A program made the translations under genes and the position numbers. Below the pieces are notes generated by a model. That model was given only the letters and a program-made list of their open reading frames with translations. It ran no database searches and was not told the DNA's origin. A stretch of 47,782 bases of DNA from Anaeromyces robustus (Eukaryota; Neocallimastigomycota; Neocallimastigomycetes; Neocallimastigales; Neocallimastigaceae). The stretch covers positions 1-47,782 of the forward strand of contig MCFG01000466.1 in assembly GCA_002104895.1 (NCBI GenBank), given 5' to 3'. Position 1 is the stretch's first letter. Each line of letters starts with the position of its first letter. Below are positions 29,775-41,981 of this stretch, piece after piece.

Positions 29775-30010
29775 ATATTGAAGAATAGTATTGAGTAGCA
29801 TTATATGTGGAATAATAGTGTAGAATGTAGAATGATATTGTAGAATAATATTGTAGAATAGTAGTGTAGAATGTAGAATGTTATTGTAGAATAGTAGTGT
29901 AGAATGTAGAATGTTATTGTAGAATAGTAGTGTAGAATATAGAATGTTATTGTAGAATAGTAGTGTAGAATGTAGAATGTTATTGTAGAATAGTAGTGTA
30001 GAATACTCAT
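29775..30010. repeat. 33-bp minisatellite derived from the satellite tail
   Basis: About six units built from GTAGAATGTAGAATG and TTATTGTAGAATAGTA. They share the GTAGAATAGTGTAGTAGAAT vocabulary of the adjoining 182-bp unit, so the minisatellite probably arose by local amplification of its end. Two minus-strand open frames across it reflect the 33-bp (11-codon) period. Confidence 0.9.
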
Positions 30011-30059
30011 AATAATAATATAAACATATAAACAATAATAATAATCAATAAAAACAATG

Positions 30060-30766
<707 letters not shown>

Positions 30767-31522
30767 GATAAATATTAATTATAAATATTTAATTATTAGA
30801 ATATGTTTTATAATTTTTTAATATAGTTACAGTAAAATGTGATGATTTGGTAAATACATTAATGAGAGAGTTTATGATAATATTTTATTACATAAATCAT
30901 GTTGTTTCATAAATAAAAAGATATATATATATTAAGGTTTGAGAGATAATTTATATTTTCTGTTATATATATCATAAAATTTAATAAAAATTATATATAA
31001 ATAATCAATATTAAAACAATACAGCTTAAAAAATATAACTAAATTAAAAAAATTATGCTTTGTATGTTTTATTTATGAATTAAAATTTATATATTCTAAT
31101 AATTAACATCAATAATCAAAATTTTATTGTTTTTAATATAAATAATTCATGAAAAAAAATTGGTATTACTAATAGTATATGAAGTATATTATATAATTAA
31201 ATTTTTTCAATAATTAATAAAATTAATATTAAATAAATTTTGTTCCAGTGATAATATAATAAAAATATAATTTAAAATAATTAAAAATAAAATAAATTAA
31301 ATGAAGCAAAATATCAAATTTTCATAAAAAAATATAATATTATTAAATAAATAAATAAATAAATGTGAATTAATAAGAAATCTCCTATTCCAGATTACGT
31401 ATATGTATACAATATACAATAAATATTAATAATTAAATCAAAACTTTATATAATAATAAAGTTTTGATTTAATAAAAGACTTATCTTTAAAATTTTGAAA
31501 AAATTACTCCGCCAAACAAATA

Positions 31523-31523
31523 A

Positions 31524-31622
<99 letters not shown>

Positions 31623-31624
31623 AT
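31523..31624. repeat. (AAAT)n microsatellite
   Basis: About 25 tetranucleotide units; the LFIY-type open frames here are repeat artefacts. Confidence 0.95.
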
Positions 31625-32236
31625 GAATAAATAATAATTAGAAAAAGTACAATAAATAATAATAATAATAATAATAATAATACTAATAGAAACAACAATA
31701 ATAACAAGTTGTTGTAACAATAATAACAATTATAATATAATTATATTAATATAATGATAAATGAATGAATGAATGAATGAATAAATGAATAAATATATAA
31801 ATAAATAAATAAATAAATAAATGAATAAATAAATAATAATAAACAATAATAAATAATAATAATTAATTATAAATTAATAGTAGTAATTATATTACAATTA
31901 ATATGATATAATATGATTAATAATTATTAAAATTAAAACGTAATTTATAGTAATATTTATAATGTATGTATATATTATACAAGGGATATTCTTTATATTA
32001 AAATAAATATATGTATACAATTTATATATATATTTTAATTTCAATTTTTAATTTTTTATATTCTTATTTTTATATAATTTTATGCATTTTTTTAATAATG
32101 TAAAACAATTCATTGTTTTATTAATAATAAACGACTAAATTTTGAATTAATTAATAATTTTTTTTCTAATAGAAAAGCTAAGAAAAGTAAAAAAAGAATA
32201 ATAAAATTTAATATAAAGTTATTGTTATATTATTAT

Positions 32237-32317
32237 ATTTCTATTTCTATTTCTATTTCTATTTCTATTTCTATTTCTATTTCTATTTCTATTTCTATTT
32301 CTATTTCTATTTCTATT
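32237..32317. repeat. (ATTTCT)n hexanucleotide array
   Basis: About 13.5 perfect 6-bp units, the only hexanucleotide array of this size in the window. It lies about 120 bp from the end of a PFL relic. It is not a known telomere repeat. Confidence 0.95.
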
Positions 32318-32436
32318 GTTATTAATAAAGTATAGTAATATTCTATATTTTATTTATTTATATTATTGTATTTGAAAATAATATAATGATTTATAATTTG
32401 TGTATTTTTTAATTATAGATATTAATATTTATATTA

Positions 32437-32925
32437 AAGAATTTTATGAAAAACCTTTGTAGTTACATCTTTTTGTTGATTTTGTAATAAACATATAGAG
32501 TGAACTGCATATTTAGAATCAGAAGTTTGGATAGCTTTCTTGGCATGTAATAGTATCTTTTAAAATTTCACATCTATGAATTGAATTTCAACCTGGTACA
32601 AATAGTTATATCCATTTCGATATAGTAATTAAATAGATAAAAGTATACTCTGCATCTCTATAAATAAATCATCAAAATCTTATCTAATTTGTTTTTTCAG
32701 TTCTTTCATTATAACCATGGTTAAAAGCATAAAATAATAGTTTAATAAGATTATAATGTACACCAAAGAATTGAATAACTTTATCAACTTTCATTTGTGA
32801 AGCAAAACAAGTAATAGCATAATCATCTCCATAATTATTCATACCATCAATAACCATAGTAACCCAAGTTGGATCTTTTAATGAGGCAAATAAGTATATT
32901 GAATAGCTACATAACTATAACTGTA
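32437..32925 (-). pseudogene. PFL relic 1 (middle to C-terminal parts, several deletions)
   Basis: Aligned by eye with PFL copy 2, this block follows the minus-strand coding sequence in order. The C-terminal end (32437-32590), the 'PGCNPMHG' area (about 32580-32680), the 'ACCVS...[28 protein letters not shown]' area (about 32690-32830) and the '[15 protein letters not shown]' area (about 32840-32890) are recognisable. They are separated by large deletions, with frameshifts and stops. The segment matching the catalytic Cys-Cys pair reads Cys-Phe, so even this part could not work. It is an old, decayed copy unrelated in position to the intact genes. Confidence 0.85.
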
Positions 32926-33556
32926 TTAGATTCATGAAAATCACAAAGATTTTATATATGAAATATAAAATATATTAAATTGGAATATTACATTAAATTG
33001 TTTTTAATTTATTAAATATTATTATATTTTTTTAAGAGAATCAAATAAATAATCCTAAAAATTTATATATTCAATATATATTCAATATATTGTAAAATAT
33101 ATAATATAATATATTTCAATACATTAATATTATTAATTGTTTAATATTTAGTATTATAAGAATTTATAATTGAATTATAGAAATTAAAAATTGAAACCCT
33201 TTTCATTAAAAAAAAAAAAATTTTTTTTTATCATTATTAATTAAATATATATAATTATTAAAATTATAAATTATTTTTCTATACAGAAATAATTAGACCA
33301 AATATAAAAAACAGCTAATTTTTTTTCATAAAATAAATAAATATATATATTAATTAATAAATAGTAATAATATAATACTAATGTAATAATAATATAATAA
33401 TAATAATAATAATAAATATTAAAAAAAAAAAAAATTAAATAGAATTAGCTTTTAATTAACAAGTAGTACAAAATATTAATATTAAATTTTTTTTTTTCTT
33501 AAAACAAAAAAACCTAAATCAATTTTTTTTATAATATAGTTACATATAAATCAAAA

Positions 33557-34080
33557 ATGCAAGATATACAAATGGGTTAATATTATTTTTTTCGTTAAAA
33601 GAAATTAAAATATAAAACTAATTTTATTAAAATTTTCATTTAATATTTCCTTATATATGTAATAATCATAAATTAGTTATAGACGTTGTCATATAAATAA
33701 TAATAATAATCATAAATTTGTTATTGACGTTGTCAAGTGGATTATTTATTACTAAAACTTCTTAATATACACATAATGTTTGGTCTAAAGAAAATAATAG
33801 TAATAGTTTAGATAATAATGTTATTTTTATTGTTATTTATCATAAATTATATTTTATTAAAGAGAAGGAATAATTATTGGTTTATAAATAGATGTTCATC
33901 CTAAACTCTCTATTAAATCATTTTGGTGGTATTCTTATTTAAAATGCTTTAAAAACTTATGATCTTAAAAATTAAAGAAACCTTTAATTATCATAATGCC
34001 TACAATGATTGTGTTTTCGATCTTTATACTTCAGAAATGAGATAAACAAGATCTTGTGGGTGACTTTATGATTAAATGGA
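33557..34080 (+). pseudogene. PFL relic 2 (5' part including the 7-nt first exon)
   Basis: ATGCAAG at 33557-33563 matches the first exon of the intact genes, but the following donor is AT instead of GT. The exon 2 start appears twice (TTATAGACGTTGTC at about 33677 and TTATTGACGTTGTCAAGTGG at about 33720). After a decayed stretch, the sequence from 33840 to about 34050 follows the copy 3 segment encoding [16 protein letters not shown] through [20 protein letters not shown], with stops and indels. Weak similarity continues to about 34080. The rest of the gene is missing. It sits 5' of and facing amylase A, as intact PFL copy 3 sits relative to amylase B. Confidence 0.85.
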
Positions 34081-34120
34081 ATATTTGTTTTTCCATTCCT
34101 ATATATGAAATATTTGTAGA

Positions 34121-34235
<115 letters not shown>

Positions 34236-34477
34236 ATTAAATAAATAATAAATTTTTTCTTTTTTAATAGAATTTCTATAAATGTGGCGTTTAAAAAATT
34301 TTTAACAATATATATAAATAAGAAATTGTATAACGTTATATTTAATAATATGTAATTTTATAAATTAATAGAAATATAAATTAATCATGAATTTATATTT
34401 CTATTAATTTATATAGAAATACAGAAAATTTATTAAAATTAAAATTTTTATGGTTTATTTCATCTTTTTTTCTTTTC

Positions 34478-34528
<51 letters not shown>

Positions 34529-35089
34529 AAAAATTTATTTAAAATAAAATGAATAAATAATTTGTTTCAAATAATTATAGTTCGTTAGAGTATTTTACAC
34601 TATTATTTTATATACGGAAGATAATTATTTATGGAATTATATATAAAAAAAAAAATTTTATTTATATATCATTTATATAAAAAAAGTTCATAAAAAAAAA
34701 AAAAAAAAATACAAGATTACGAAAATAGTGAAACAATTGAAATAATTATTAAATTTATATACAGTGATAAATATATAAAAATATATATTTAAATTAATTG
34801 AAACAGTTTAATAAGTAATAAAAAAACATTAAAAAATTTAAATATATTAAAGATTTAATAATAATAATTAAATATTTAAAATATTTATGTTTTTTTTTAA
34901 AAAGAATTTTGATATAAATAATATTTTATATTAGGATAAAACAATAATATTTTATATTAAATTTTTAATATGCATTTCATCATTGTTTATAATTTTTTTT
35001 GTTATTTGTTATATATATATATAGTTTTTAGTAATGCTTTTTTTTTATTTTTTTTATTTAGTTTTTGTTTCTTTCTATAGCTAAAAAAT
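34236..35089. other. Spacer between PFL relic 2 and amylase A
   Basis: Contains a T run of over 40 bases at 34480-34522 and AT-rich sequence with no reading frame. The right end should be the 3' untranslated region of amylase A. Confidence 0.7.
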
Positions 35090-37165
35090 TTAATTGGAAA
35101 CAGTCAATTGACCATCTTTGACAACGTATGTTCCTGGAGAATCAATATTATAATTGTTACCATTATTATTATCCCAATCACCTTCACCGTTATTAAAGAC
35201 AAAGGTAATAGAGGAAGCTTCAATAGCAATTTGATGATAACCATTATTGAGAGGTGTCATTTCAATTCCAGGTGAAGAAGTCCATGAGTTATCATCAGCT
35301 TTATAATGAATATAGGCTGGTCTCCAGTTTGAATAATAATAAATATTAATACTATTAGTAGATGGTGTAGATGGTGTAGACGAATTCTCTTCATATTGAC
35401 TTTGATATCCATTATCATTATATAACCCGTTATCTTTAATGATATAACCGTTTTGTCCAGATGATGGAACTTGATTATTGTTATCATTAAAGATAATATA
35501 TCCACCTTCATAAGCATTACTGAAAGATATTGAATAAATTGAATTATCAATATTTTTCATAGTACTTCCTGGCCATTGAGAAATTTCACTAACAACCTTT
35601 CCTTTAATATCATAGATATAGGCATAAATTGTGCTACTCCAAGAACTTGGTTTTTGGAAATAAACAGTAATATTTTCATCAGTTGATCCATTGTTATTAG
35701 ATTCACCAGTTTCACTAGATCCACTACTGTTAGATTCACCAGTTTCACTAGATCCATTACCACTTGATTCACCAGTTCCATTGTTAGATTCAGAATTTTG
35801 ATATAAAACGGTAACAGAACGTGATGGAAGAGTACCAGTAATAACACCATTTGAAACTTTAAACTGATTATTATTATTAGTTTGGTTTTCATAATCACCA
35901 TCTTTTAAATTTGTAATATTGTTTAAATAAGTATCTTGATAATTAAGATTAATGATAACAAGACCTTTAGTACCACGTTCAATCATAAGAATTTTATTAC
36001 TATTATTTCCATTTCTTAAATATTCATTTTCACCTTCCATAGCATTACGGAAAAGATTTACAGCTATAATTTCATCATTTTTATATAAGGAATCACCTTC
36101 GTCACCAATTTGAGATCTATTTGGGAATCTATTATCATAAGATGTACCACCACCACCAACAGGTCTTGAGAAGAATAATGGAGTAGTAGAAGCTCTAGCA
36201 GCAAGAAGTGCCCATGATAATTTAATTTGTTCATTTGTTAACCAAGTAGATTCTCTTTCATCATTAGAATAATTATCATGAGATTCAACCCATGTAATTA
36301 ATTTATTACTATTTACATTTGTACTATAATTCATAATTTTTCCAGTACTAAAGTCATTATTACTAATAGCTTCTCTGACAGTGTAACCATATTGAGAAGC
36401 AGTAATTCTCATATATTCAGCATAAGAACTATCTCTTGAAACACTATCGGAAAGAATTTCACCATATTGAAATTCAGCACCATTATTTAAAATCACTGGC
36501 CAGAAGTTACTTCCATAACCATTATCATCAGGTAATTCAATATGCTTAGCAGCATCATATCTAAAACCAGCAGCACCATCAGCAATAGCTCTTTTTAAAA
36601 AATCTAAAACTTTTTGTTGAATTGTAGAATGTTGAGTATTAATATCGTTTAAACCAAGTAATGCTCTTTGAGTGACTTGATATCTATCATTCCAATCGGT
36701 AATACCAGCATTATCACTATGGAAATAATCTGAGTTTCTAAGAGAAGAATCAATAGAATTCCAATCACTTGTCATATGATTTAATACAGCATCTACAATA
36801 ATTTTAATACCATATTGTTTAGCAGCATTACATAAAGATTTAAATTCATCTTCCGAACCTAATTGATAATTTCCAATATTATAACTTACAGGTTGATAAT
36901 GGAAATACCAATTTTTTAAATCTTTTGAACCATTATTACCAACTAAACAAGATTGAATTGGAGAAGTTTGAACAGCAGTATAACCAGCATTTTTAATTTC
37001 AGGTAATTTTTCTCTTATAGTATTGAAAGACCAACAAAAAGCATGAAGAATTGTACCATGTTCAATAGAATTAGCATGATATTTAATATCTTGAGCTTGA
37101 ATTGATATTAAATGACCAAAAATTAAAAAAATGAAAGATAAATTTTGAGAGTTAAAGAGTCTCAT
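35090..37165 (-). CDS. Secreted alpha-amylase A, GH13 with CBM26 and CBM25
   Basis: Endo-hydrolysis of alpha-1,4 bonds in starch outside the cell. 691 residues, no intron. Residues 1-24 are a signal peptide (hydrophobic LSFIFLIFGHLISIQA). Residues 28-456 form a GH13 catalytic domain closely resembling the Bacillus subtilis AmyE type (subfamily 28). It shows VDAVLNH (125-130), nucleophile Asp204 in GFRYDAAKH, acid/base Glu236 in EFQYGE and Asp297 in WVESHD. A Ser/Gly/Asn/Glu linker (457-497) contains repeated SSETGES units. Residues 498-590 look like CBM26 (VYFQKPSSWSS, WPGSTM, IIFND) and 605-688 like CBM25 (YYSNWRPAYIHY, FNNGEGDWDNNNGNNY). The bacterial-type catalytic domain in a fungus suggests horizontal transfer (inference). 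Start chosen at the ATG that gives a complete signal peptide. It is a near-duplicate of amylase B. Confidence 0.93.
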   Translation of the reverse strand: MRLFNSQNLSFIFLIFGHLISIQAQDIKYHANSIEHGTILHAFCWSFNTIREKLPEIKNAGYTAVQTSPIQSCLVGNNGSKDLKNWYFHYQPVSYNIGNYQLGSEDEFKSLCNAAKQYGIKIIVDAVLNHMTSDWNSIDSSLRNSDYFHSDNAGITDWNDRYQVTQRALLGLNDINTQHSTIQQKVLDFLKRAIADGAAGFRYDAAKHIELPDDNGYGSNFWPVILNNGAEFQYGEILSDSVSRDSSYAEYMRITASQYGYTVREAISNNDFSTGKIMNYSTNVNSNKLITWVESHDNYSNDERESTWLTNEQIKLSWALLAARASTTPLFFSRPVGGGGTSYDNRFPNRSQIGDEGDSLYKNDEIIAVNLFRNAMEGENEYLRNGNNSNKILMIERGTKGLVIINLNYQDTYLNNITNLKDGDYENQTNNNNQFKVSNGVITGTLPSRSVTVLYQNSESNNGTGESSGNGSSETGESNSSGSSETGESNNNGSTDENITVYFQKPSSWSSTIYAYIYDIKGKVVSEISQWPGSTMKNIDNSIYSISFSNAYEGGYIIFNDNNNQVPSSGQNGYIIKDNGLYNDNGYQSQYEENSSTPSTPSTNSINIYYYSNWRPAYIHYKADDNSWTSSPGIEMTPLNNGYHQIAIEASSITFVFNNGEGDWDNNNGNNYNIDSPGTYVVKDGQLTVSN

Positions 37166-37723
37166 TTTTTTCCTATTTTTACTTCTTTTAATAAATGTAT
37201 TTAAAAAATTATTTTTTTTTAGAAAAACAAAAATGAAATAGTAATATATTAAATATTAAAAATATTTTTATATTTAGAAAAATATCAATAGTTTAAGAAA
37301 TATAGTAACATAAGAATAACTTTCAAAATTTTTATTTACAGGGATTTTTTAAGAAAGAAAAAAAATATTAATATAATAATTATTTACAAACAAAAAAGAT
37401 TTATTTTACAATAAAATATATTATTTAATTTTATTTTCATTAATTAATGAATAATAAATAAAATAAAAAAAGATATTGAGAAATATTCTTCTATTTATAT
37501 TTTTTTAATTAACCAAAAACAAATAAAATGGAAAAAAATATATATATATTTTAATTATTATAAATAATTATGCCTTTTTTTCTTATGATAATTATAAAAT
37601 TGATAAAGTTTTAACATAGAAATGATATTTATTATAAGGAATATTTATTTTTTAATAAAAGCAAAACAAAAAAAAAAAATTAAAGGCTTATCATTATAAT
37701 ATTTATTTTTTATATTAAATAAA

Positions 37724-37775
37724 ATTAATAAAAAACGTTTTTGAAAGAGTTATGACGTGGTAATACATAAGTTTT
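37724..37775 (-). promoter_or_regulatory. Upstream block shared by both amylase genes
   Basis: The plus-strand segment ATTAATAAAAAACG... TATGACGTGGTAATACATAA at 37724-37775 matches 47728-47770 (ATTAATAAAACG... TATGATGTGGGAATACATAA). Both lie 0.55-0.75 kb upstream of an amylase ATG. A further TATGACGTAGTACAAGTT occurs at about 37817. TGACGT is the core of bZIP (CRE/ATF) sites, so this is a candidate regulatory element. It may simply be surviving homology of the duplication. Confidence 0.35.
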
Positions 37776-38807
37776 ATTATTCAAAAATTATTAATCCTCC
37801 TTTTTTATTTATTAATATGACGTAGTACAAGTTAGATATATTAATTATTAAAATTATAATAATAATAGTAATATAATTTTTTAATTATTGTATAATTTGC
37901 ATATTTTTTAATTAATAGTTAATTATTGGCCATGAACATTTGATTAATAATCATTTATAATATTAAAAATATTTTTTTTTTTATTATTGTTAGTTTCAAT
38001 TATTATAATTATTATATTTTATTATTTGTTATAATTATATATAATAAGATATATATAATTAATTTTTTAGGAATATAAAAGTAAATAAATAAATAAGTAA
38101 ATAAATATTATATAAATCATATATTTATATTAAAAGAAATATTATATTTAATATTAAAAAATAGAGTATAATATACTTTTTTTTTTTAAATTTCATTATA
38201 TAATAAAGTTAATTAAATTTTTATATAAAAATTAATTATGTCCAGCAAGCTAAAAAAACTGGAGAATATATAAATTAATTATGTCCAGTAAGATAAAAAA
38301 AAATGAAAGTATTATATTAAATATTATTAGTAGTATATAAATATATTATAATAATATATATTCATATAAATTATTTTCCCACATTAAAATAAAAAAGAAT
38401 TATTATATACAACTATTTATAAAAATAATATAGTAATTATATATTATATATTATATATAATGAATATAATAGTAATATATAAGAAAAGGAGTATTAATAA
38501 TAATAACATAATAAATATAATGAATATGATTGTATATAAAAGAAAAGGAATAATAATTATATAATATATAATGATTAAGAAAAAGAATAATAATAATAAT
38601 AAAATAATATATATAATGAATAAGAAAAAGAATAATAATAATTAAATAATATATATAATGAATAGGAAAAGAAATAATAATAATTATATAATATATATAA
38701 TGAATATAATTTGAATATATTGAATATAATAGTATATATAAGAAAAGGAATAATAATAATTATATAATATATGAAATTTGACTATAATAGTATATATAAG
38801 AAAAAGA

Positions 38808-38810
<3 letters not shown>

Positions 38811-38875
<65 letters not shown>

Positions 38876-38887
38876 TAATCAATAATA

Positions 38888-38954
<67 letters not shown>

Positions 38955-38990
38955 TAATCAATAATAATAGTAATAATAAATAATAATAAT
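38811..38990. repeat. (AAT)n microsatellite, duplicated block
   Basis: (AAT)n interrupted twice by the same AAAAATAATCAATAATAATA segment (about 38870 and 38950), suggesting a local duplication of an ~80-bp block. Confidence 0.9.
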
Positions 38991-39169
38991 AATTAAATAA
39001 TAATAAAAAATTAAAAACAATTTATTTTAAAAAAATTATTACACGTGCAATTTTTATTAATCCTTAATAAAGATTTTATTATTTTTTTTTGCCAATAAAA
39101 TTCTTATATATATAAAAAACGTGATAATCCATTTTTTTTAATATATAATAATTAAATTGGATTAAAATT

Positions 39170-40345
39170 ATATTTATGTAATTATTTAAATTTTTATTAT
39201 TAAAATTATTTATTTTTTTATTTTATATTGTTAAGTAACAATTATTTGATTATTATTTAAGAATAAAAAGAAAAAATAAAATTAAAATAGAAAATAGAAC
39301 TTTTCTTAAGAAAATAATAGACATATGATTATTTTATTTTAGGAATATAAAAAAGCGGTTTGCATTAAATAATATTGAAAAATTTATAAGAATTATATTA
39401 GTAATTAAAATTTTTCATATTTTTTTTATATTTTTTGTTAATAGTTTCCGTTCAAATCAAAATATAAACTTGTATTTATGTAATTATTTAAATTTTTATT
39501 ATAAAAATATTCGTTATTTTAATTATTTATTTTATATTGTAAAATAATAACTATTTGATTATTATTTAAGAAAAAAAGAAAAAATAAAATTAAAATAGAA
39601 AATAGAACTTTTCTTAAAAAAATAATAGACATATGATTATTTTCTTTAGGAATATAAAAAAGCGGTTGCATTAAATAATATTAAAAAATTTATAATAATT
39701 ATAATAATAATTAAAAAATTTTATATTTTTTGTTAATAGTTTCCATTCAAATCAAAATATAAACTTGTATTTATGTAATTATTTAAATTTTTATTATTAA
39801 AATATTCGTTATTTTAATTATTTATTTTATATTGTAAAATAATAATTATTTGATTATTATTTAAGAATAAAAAGAAAAAATAAAATTAAAATAGAAAATA
39901 GAACTTTTCTTAAGAAAATAATAGACATATGATTATTTTCTTTAGGAATATAAAAAAGCGGTTTGCATTAAATAATATTAAAAAATTTATAATAATTATA
40001 TTAGTAATTAAAATTTTTCATATTTTTTTTTATATTTTTTGTTAATAGTTTCCGCTCAAATATATAAACTTGTATTTATGTAATTATTAAAATTTTTATT
40101 ATAAAAATATTCATTATTTTAATTATTTATTTTATATTGTAAAATAATAATTATTTGATTATTATTTAAGAATAAAAAGAAAAAATAAAATTAAAATAGA
40201 AAATAAAACTTTTCTTAATTAAGAAAATGATAGAGATATGATTATTTTCTTTAGGAATATAAAAAAGCGGTTTGCATTAAATAATATTAAAAATTTATCA
40301 TAATAATAATAATTAAAAATTTTCATATTTTTTGTTAATAGTTTT
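39170..40345. repeat. Tandem repeat of about 300 bp, four units
   Basis: The anchor AAAAAGCGGTT(T)GCATTAAA recurs with GCGGTT at 39355, 39662, 39958 and 40267. Unit lengths are therefore about 307, 296 and 309. Each unit contains TTATGTAATTATTTAAATTT, AAAATAGAAAATAGAACTTT, an ATAGACATATGATTATTTT segment, TTTAGGAATATAAAAAAGCG and TTTGTTAATAGTTTCCGTTC, with small indels. No reading frame runs through a unit. Confidence 0.95.
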
Positions 40346-41981
40346 TTTATTTATTAATTATATTATTTGATTTATAATATAATTAAAAAATAATTTTTTT
40401 TTACTGTAAAAAATTACTAGAATTATAGGTAAAAAAAAATAATCATATTATAATTATAATATTACACTATAATAATTACAATAAATATAACATAGATAAT
40501 ATGGCCAGAAGACGCCACATAAATAATATTTATGCAGAATAAAAATTTTTTTTAACTATTATTTAATTTTATTAAATTGATATGTATGAATCATCAATTG
40601 AATCATTAATTAATTGTAAAAGAAGAATAATTTTCTTTTTAAATATTTAAAATATTCATTATATTAAAGTGTGTAAAAAAAAAAGAATGATATTCATTGG
40701 CTAAAAATTGATATTAATGTGAATTTACTTATTAATTTAGTATAAATTATTTCTTTATTAAATATGTTACTTTTTTTTAATAATAATAAAAAATATGAAT
40801 TATAATTTTATAGATATTACTATATAAGAATATAATATACATACATTGATATATAATTACAATTATAAAAATATTTCCTTTTTTCATTTATTAGAATTAA
40901 CTAAATATTTTTTATAAAAAAATTAATTCATGTATATTATTTATTTTAATTTACATTTTAGTGTTTAATAGTTTTATTATTAGGTAATTATTATTAGTAT
41001 TTCATAATTAATTATAATTGAGTTATTCATAATTAATTATAGTTGAGTAATTTAAATATTCTTAATGTTAAAGAAATATCTATTATATTAATTAGTAAAA
41101 AAAAAAAAGTTAAAATTGAAGAATAAGTGAAAGTGTGTGATTTTTTTTCTGTAAAAGAAAAAAGTTCAATGATTACTAATGAATTCCTTGAAATCATGTT
41201 TTTTGTCTCATAATCATATAATTATTAAGAGATATTGGAAAAATTATGAAAAAAATTTTAAATGTTAAAATTTTTTACGGAAGGAATTACGTTAACTTGT
41301 TATTAATAATTTTTATGGTATTATTACACGTGATTTTCGTGATTTTACGAAAATCACGAAAATTTTTATTTAATAATGTTAAGAAAGTAATTATATATAA
41401 TACAGTTTATTATATATATTAAGATATATTGTAATATATAAATAATATAATTAAATTTGATCTATGAATTAAAAACTTTAAATAATTAACGATATTTTAA
41501 TTAATAATAAATATCTTTTTATATTTATCCTTAAAAAATTTACGTAAAAATTTACGTTAAAATATTTTTTTAATAAAAAATTTTTTTTCACTATTAATAA
41601 TTATAATTAATATTTATAATCATTTACATTTTTTAATTAATTAAATAAATAAATTTTAATGACTAAATGACAAAAATTTTTTATATAAATATTTAACATT
41701 TTTCAAAAAAAAAATTTTTTTTAATCATTAATTAAATTATTAATATTAAAAAATAAATAAATAAAAATATTCTTTTTAGATTATACCAATTAATAAAAAC
41801 ATATATAGTATTATAAAAAAAAATTATTAAAATTGTTCTATTAAAGATTTTTTTTTTAAAAAAAGATAATAAATTATATTCACATAACATATAAATCAAT
41901 AAATAATATTACATATATCATTAGAAATTAATTATATAAACTTAATATTTTATTTAACTTTAATAAAAAAAAATAATTAAA
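40346..41981. other. Spacer upstream of PFL copy 3
   Basis: AT-rich with no gene seen. It includes a 25-bp direct duplication at about 41003-41052 (TTCATAATTAATTATARTTG) and a perfect inverted repeat at 41333-41363. The right end should hold the PFL copy 3 promoter. Confidence 0.6.
41333..41363. other. Perfect 14-bp inverted repeat with 3-nt loop
   Basis: Arms ATTTTCGTGATTTT (41333-41346) and its complement (41350-41363) around ACG. It is about 620 bp upstream of PFL copy 3, too far from any gene end to be called a terminator. The repeated TTTTCGTGATTTT-type core is richer in G/C than its surroundings. Confidence 0.7.

Larger units (their letters stand above)
30767..32436. other. AT-rich spacer with microsatellites, no gene seen
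   Basis: Includes (AAAT)n at about 31523-31624, an (AATG/AAAT)n stretch at about 31750-31830 and the (TTTCTA)n hexanucleotide tract at 32237-32317. No plausible reading frame. Confidence 0.7.
37166..39169. other. Spacer upstream of amylase A, with short degenerate repeats
   Basis: Should hold the amylase A promoter; see the conserved block at 37724-37775. AATTATGTCCAGYAAGNTAA occurs twice (about 38234 and 38277). From 38390 to 38800 a degenerate repeat of TATATAATGAATATAATAGT with AAGAAAAGGAATAATAATAA appears in several copies. (AAT)n fills about 38811-38990. No gene seen. Confidence 0.6.

Noticed and set aside
28311-30010. CRISPR-like array
   Set aside because: Units are contiguous full-length repeats without unique spacers, and the genome is eukaryotic.
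31487-31729. LFIY-repeat frames, and a similar frame at 11854-12036
   Set aside because: (AAAT)n microsatellite read as protein.
40493-40545. Small GC-richer patch with ATGGCCAGAAGACGCC
   Set aside because: The frame closes after 13 codons and nothing around it looks coding.
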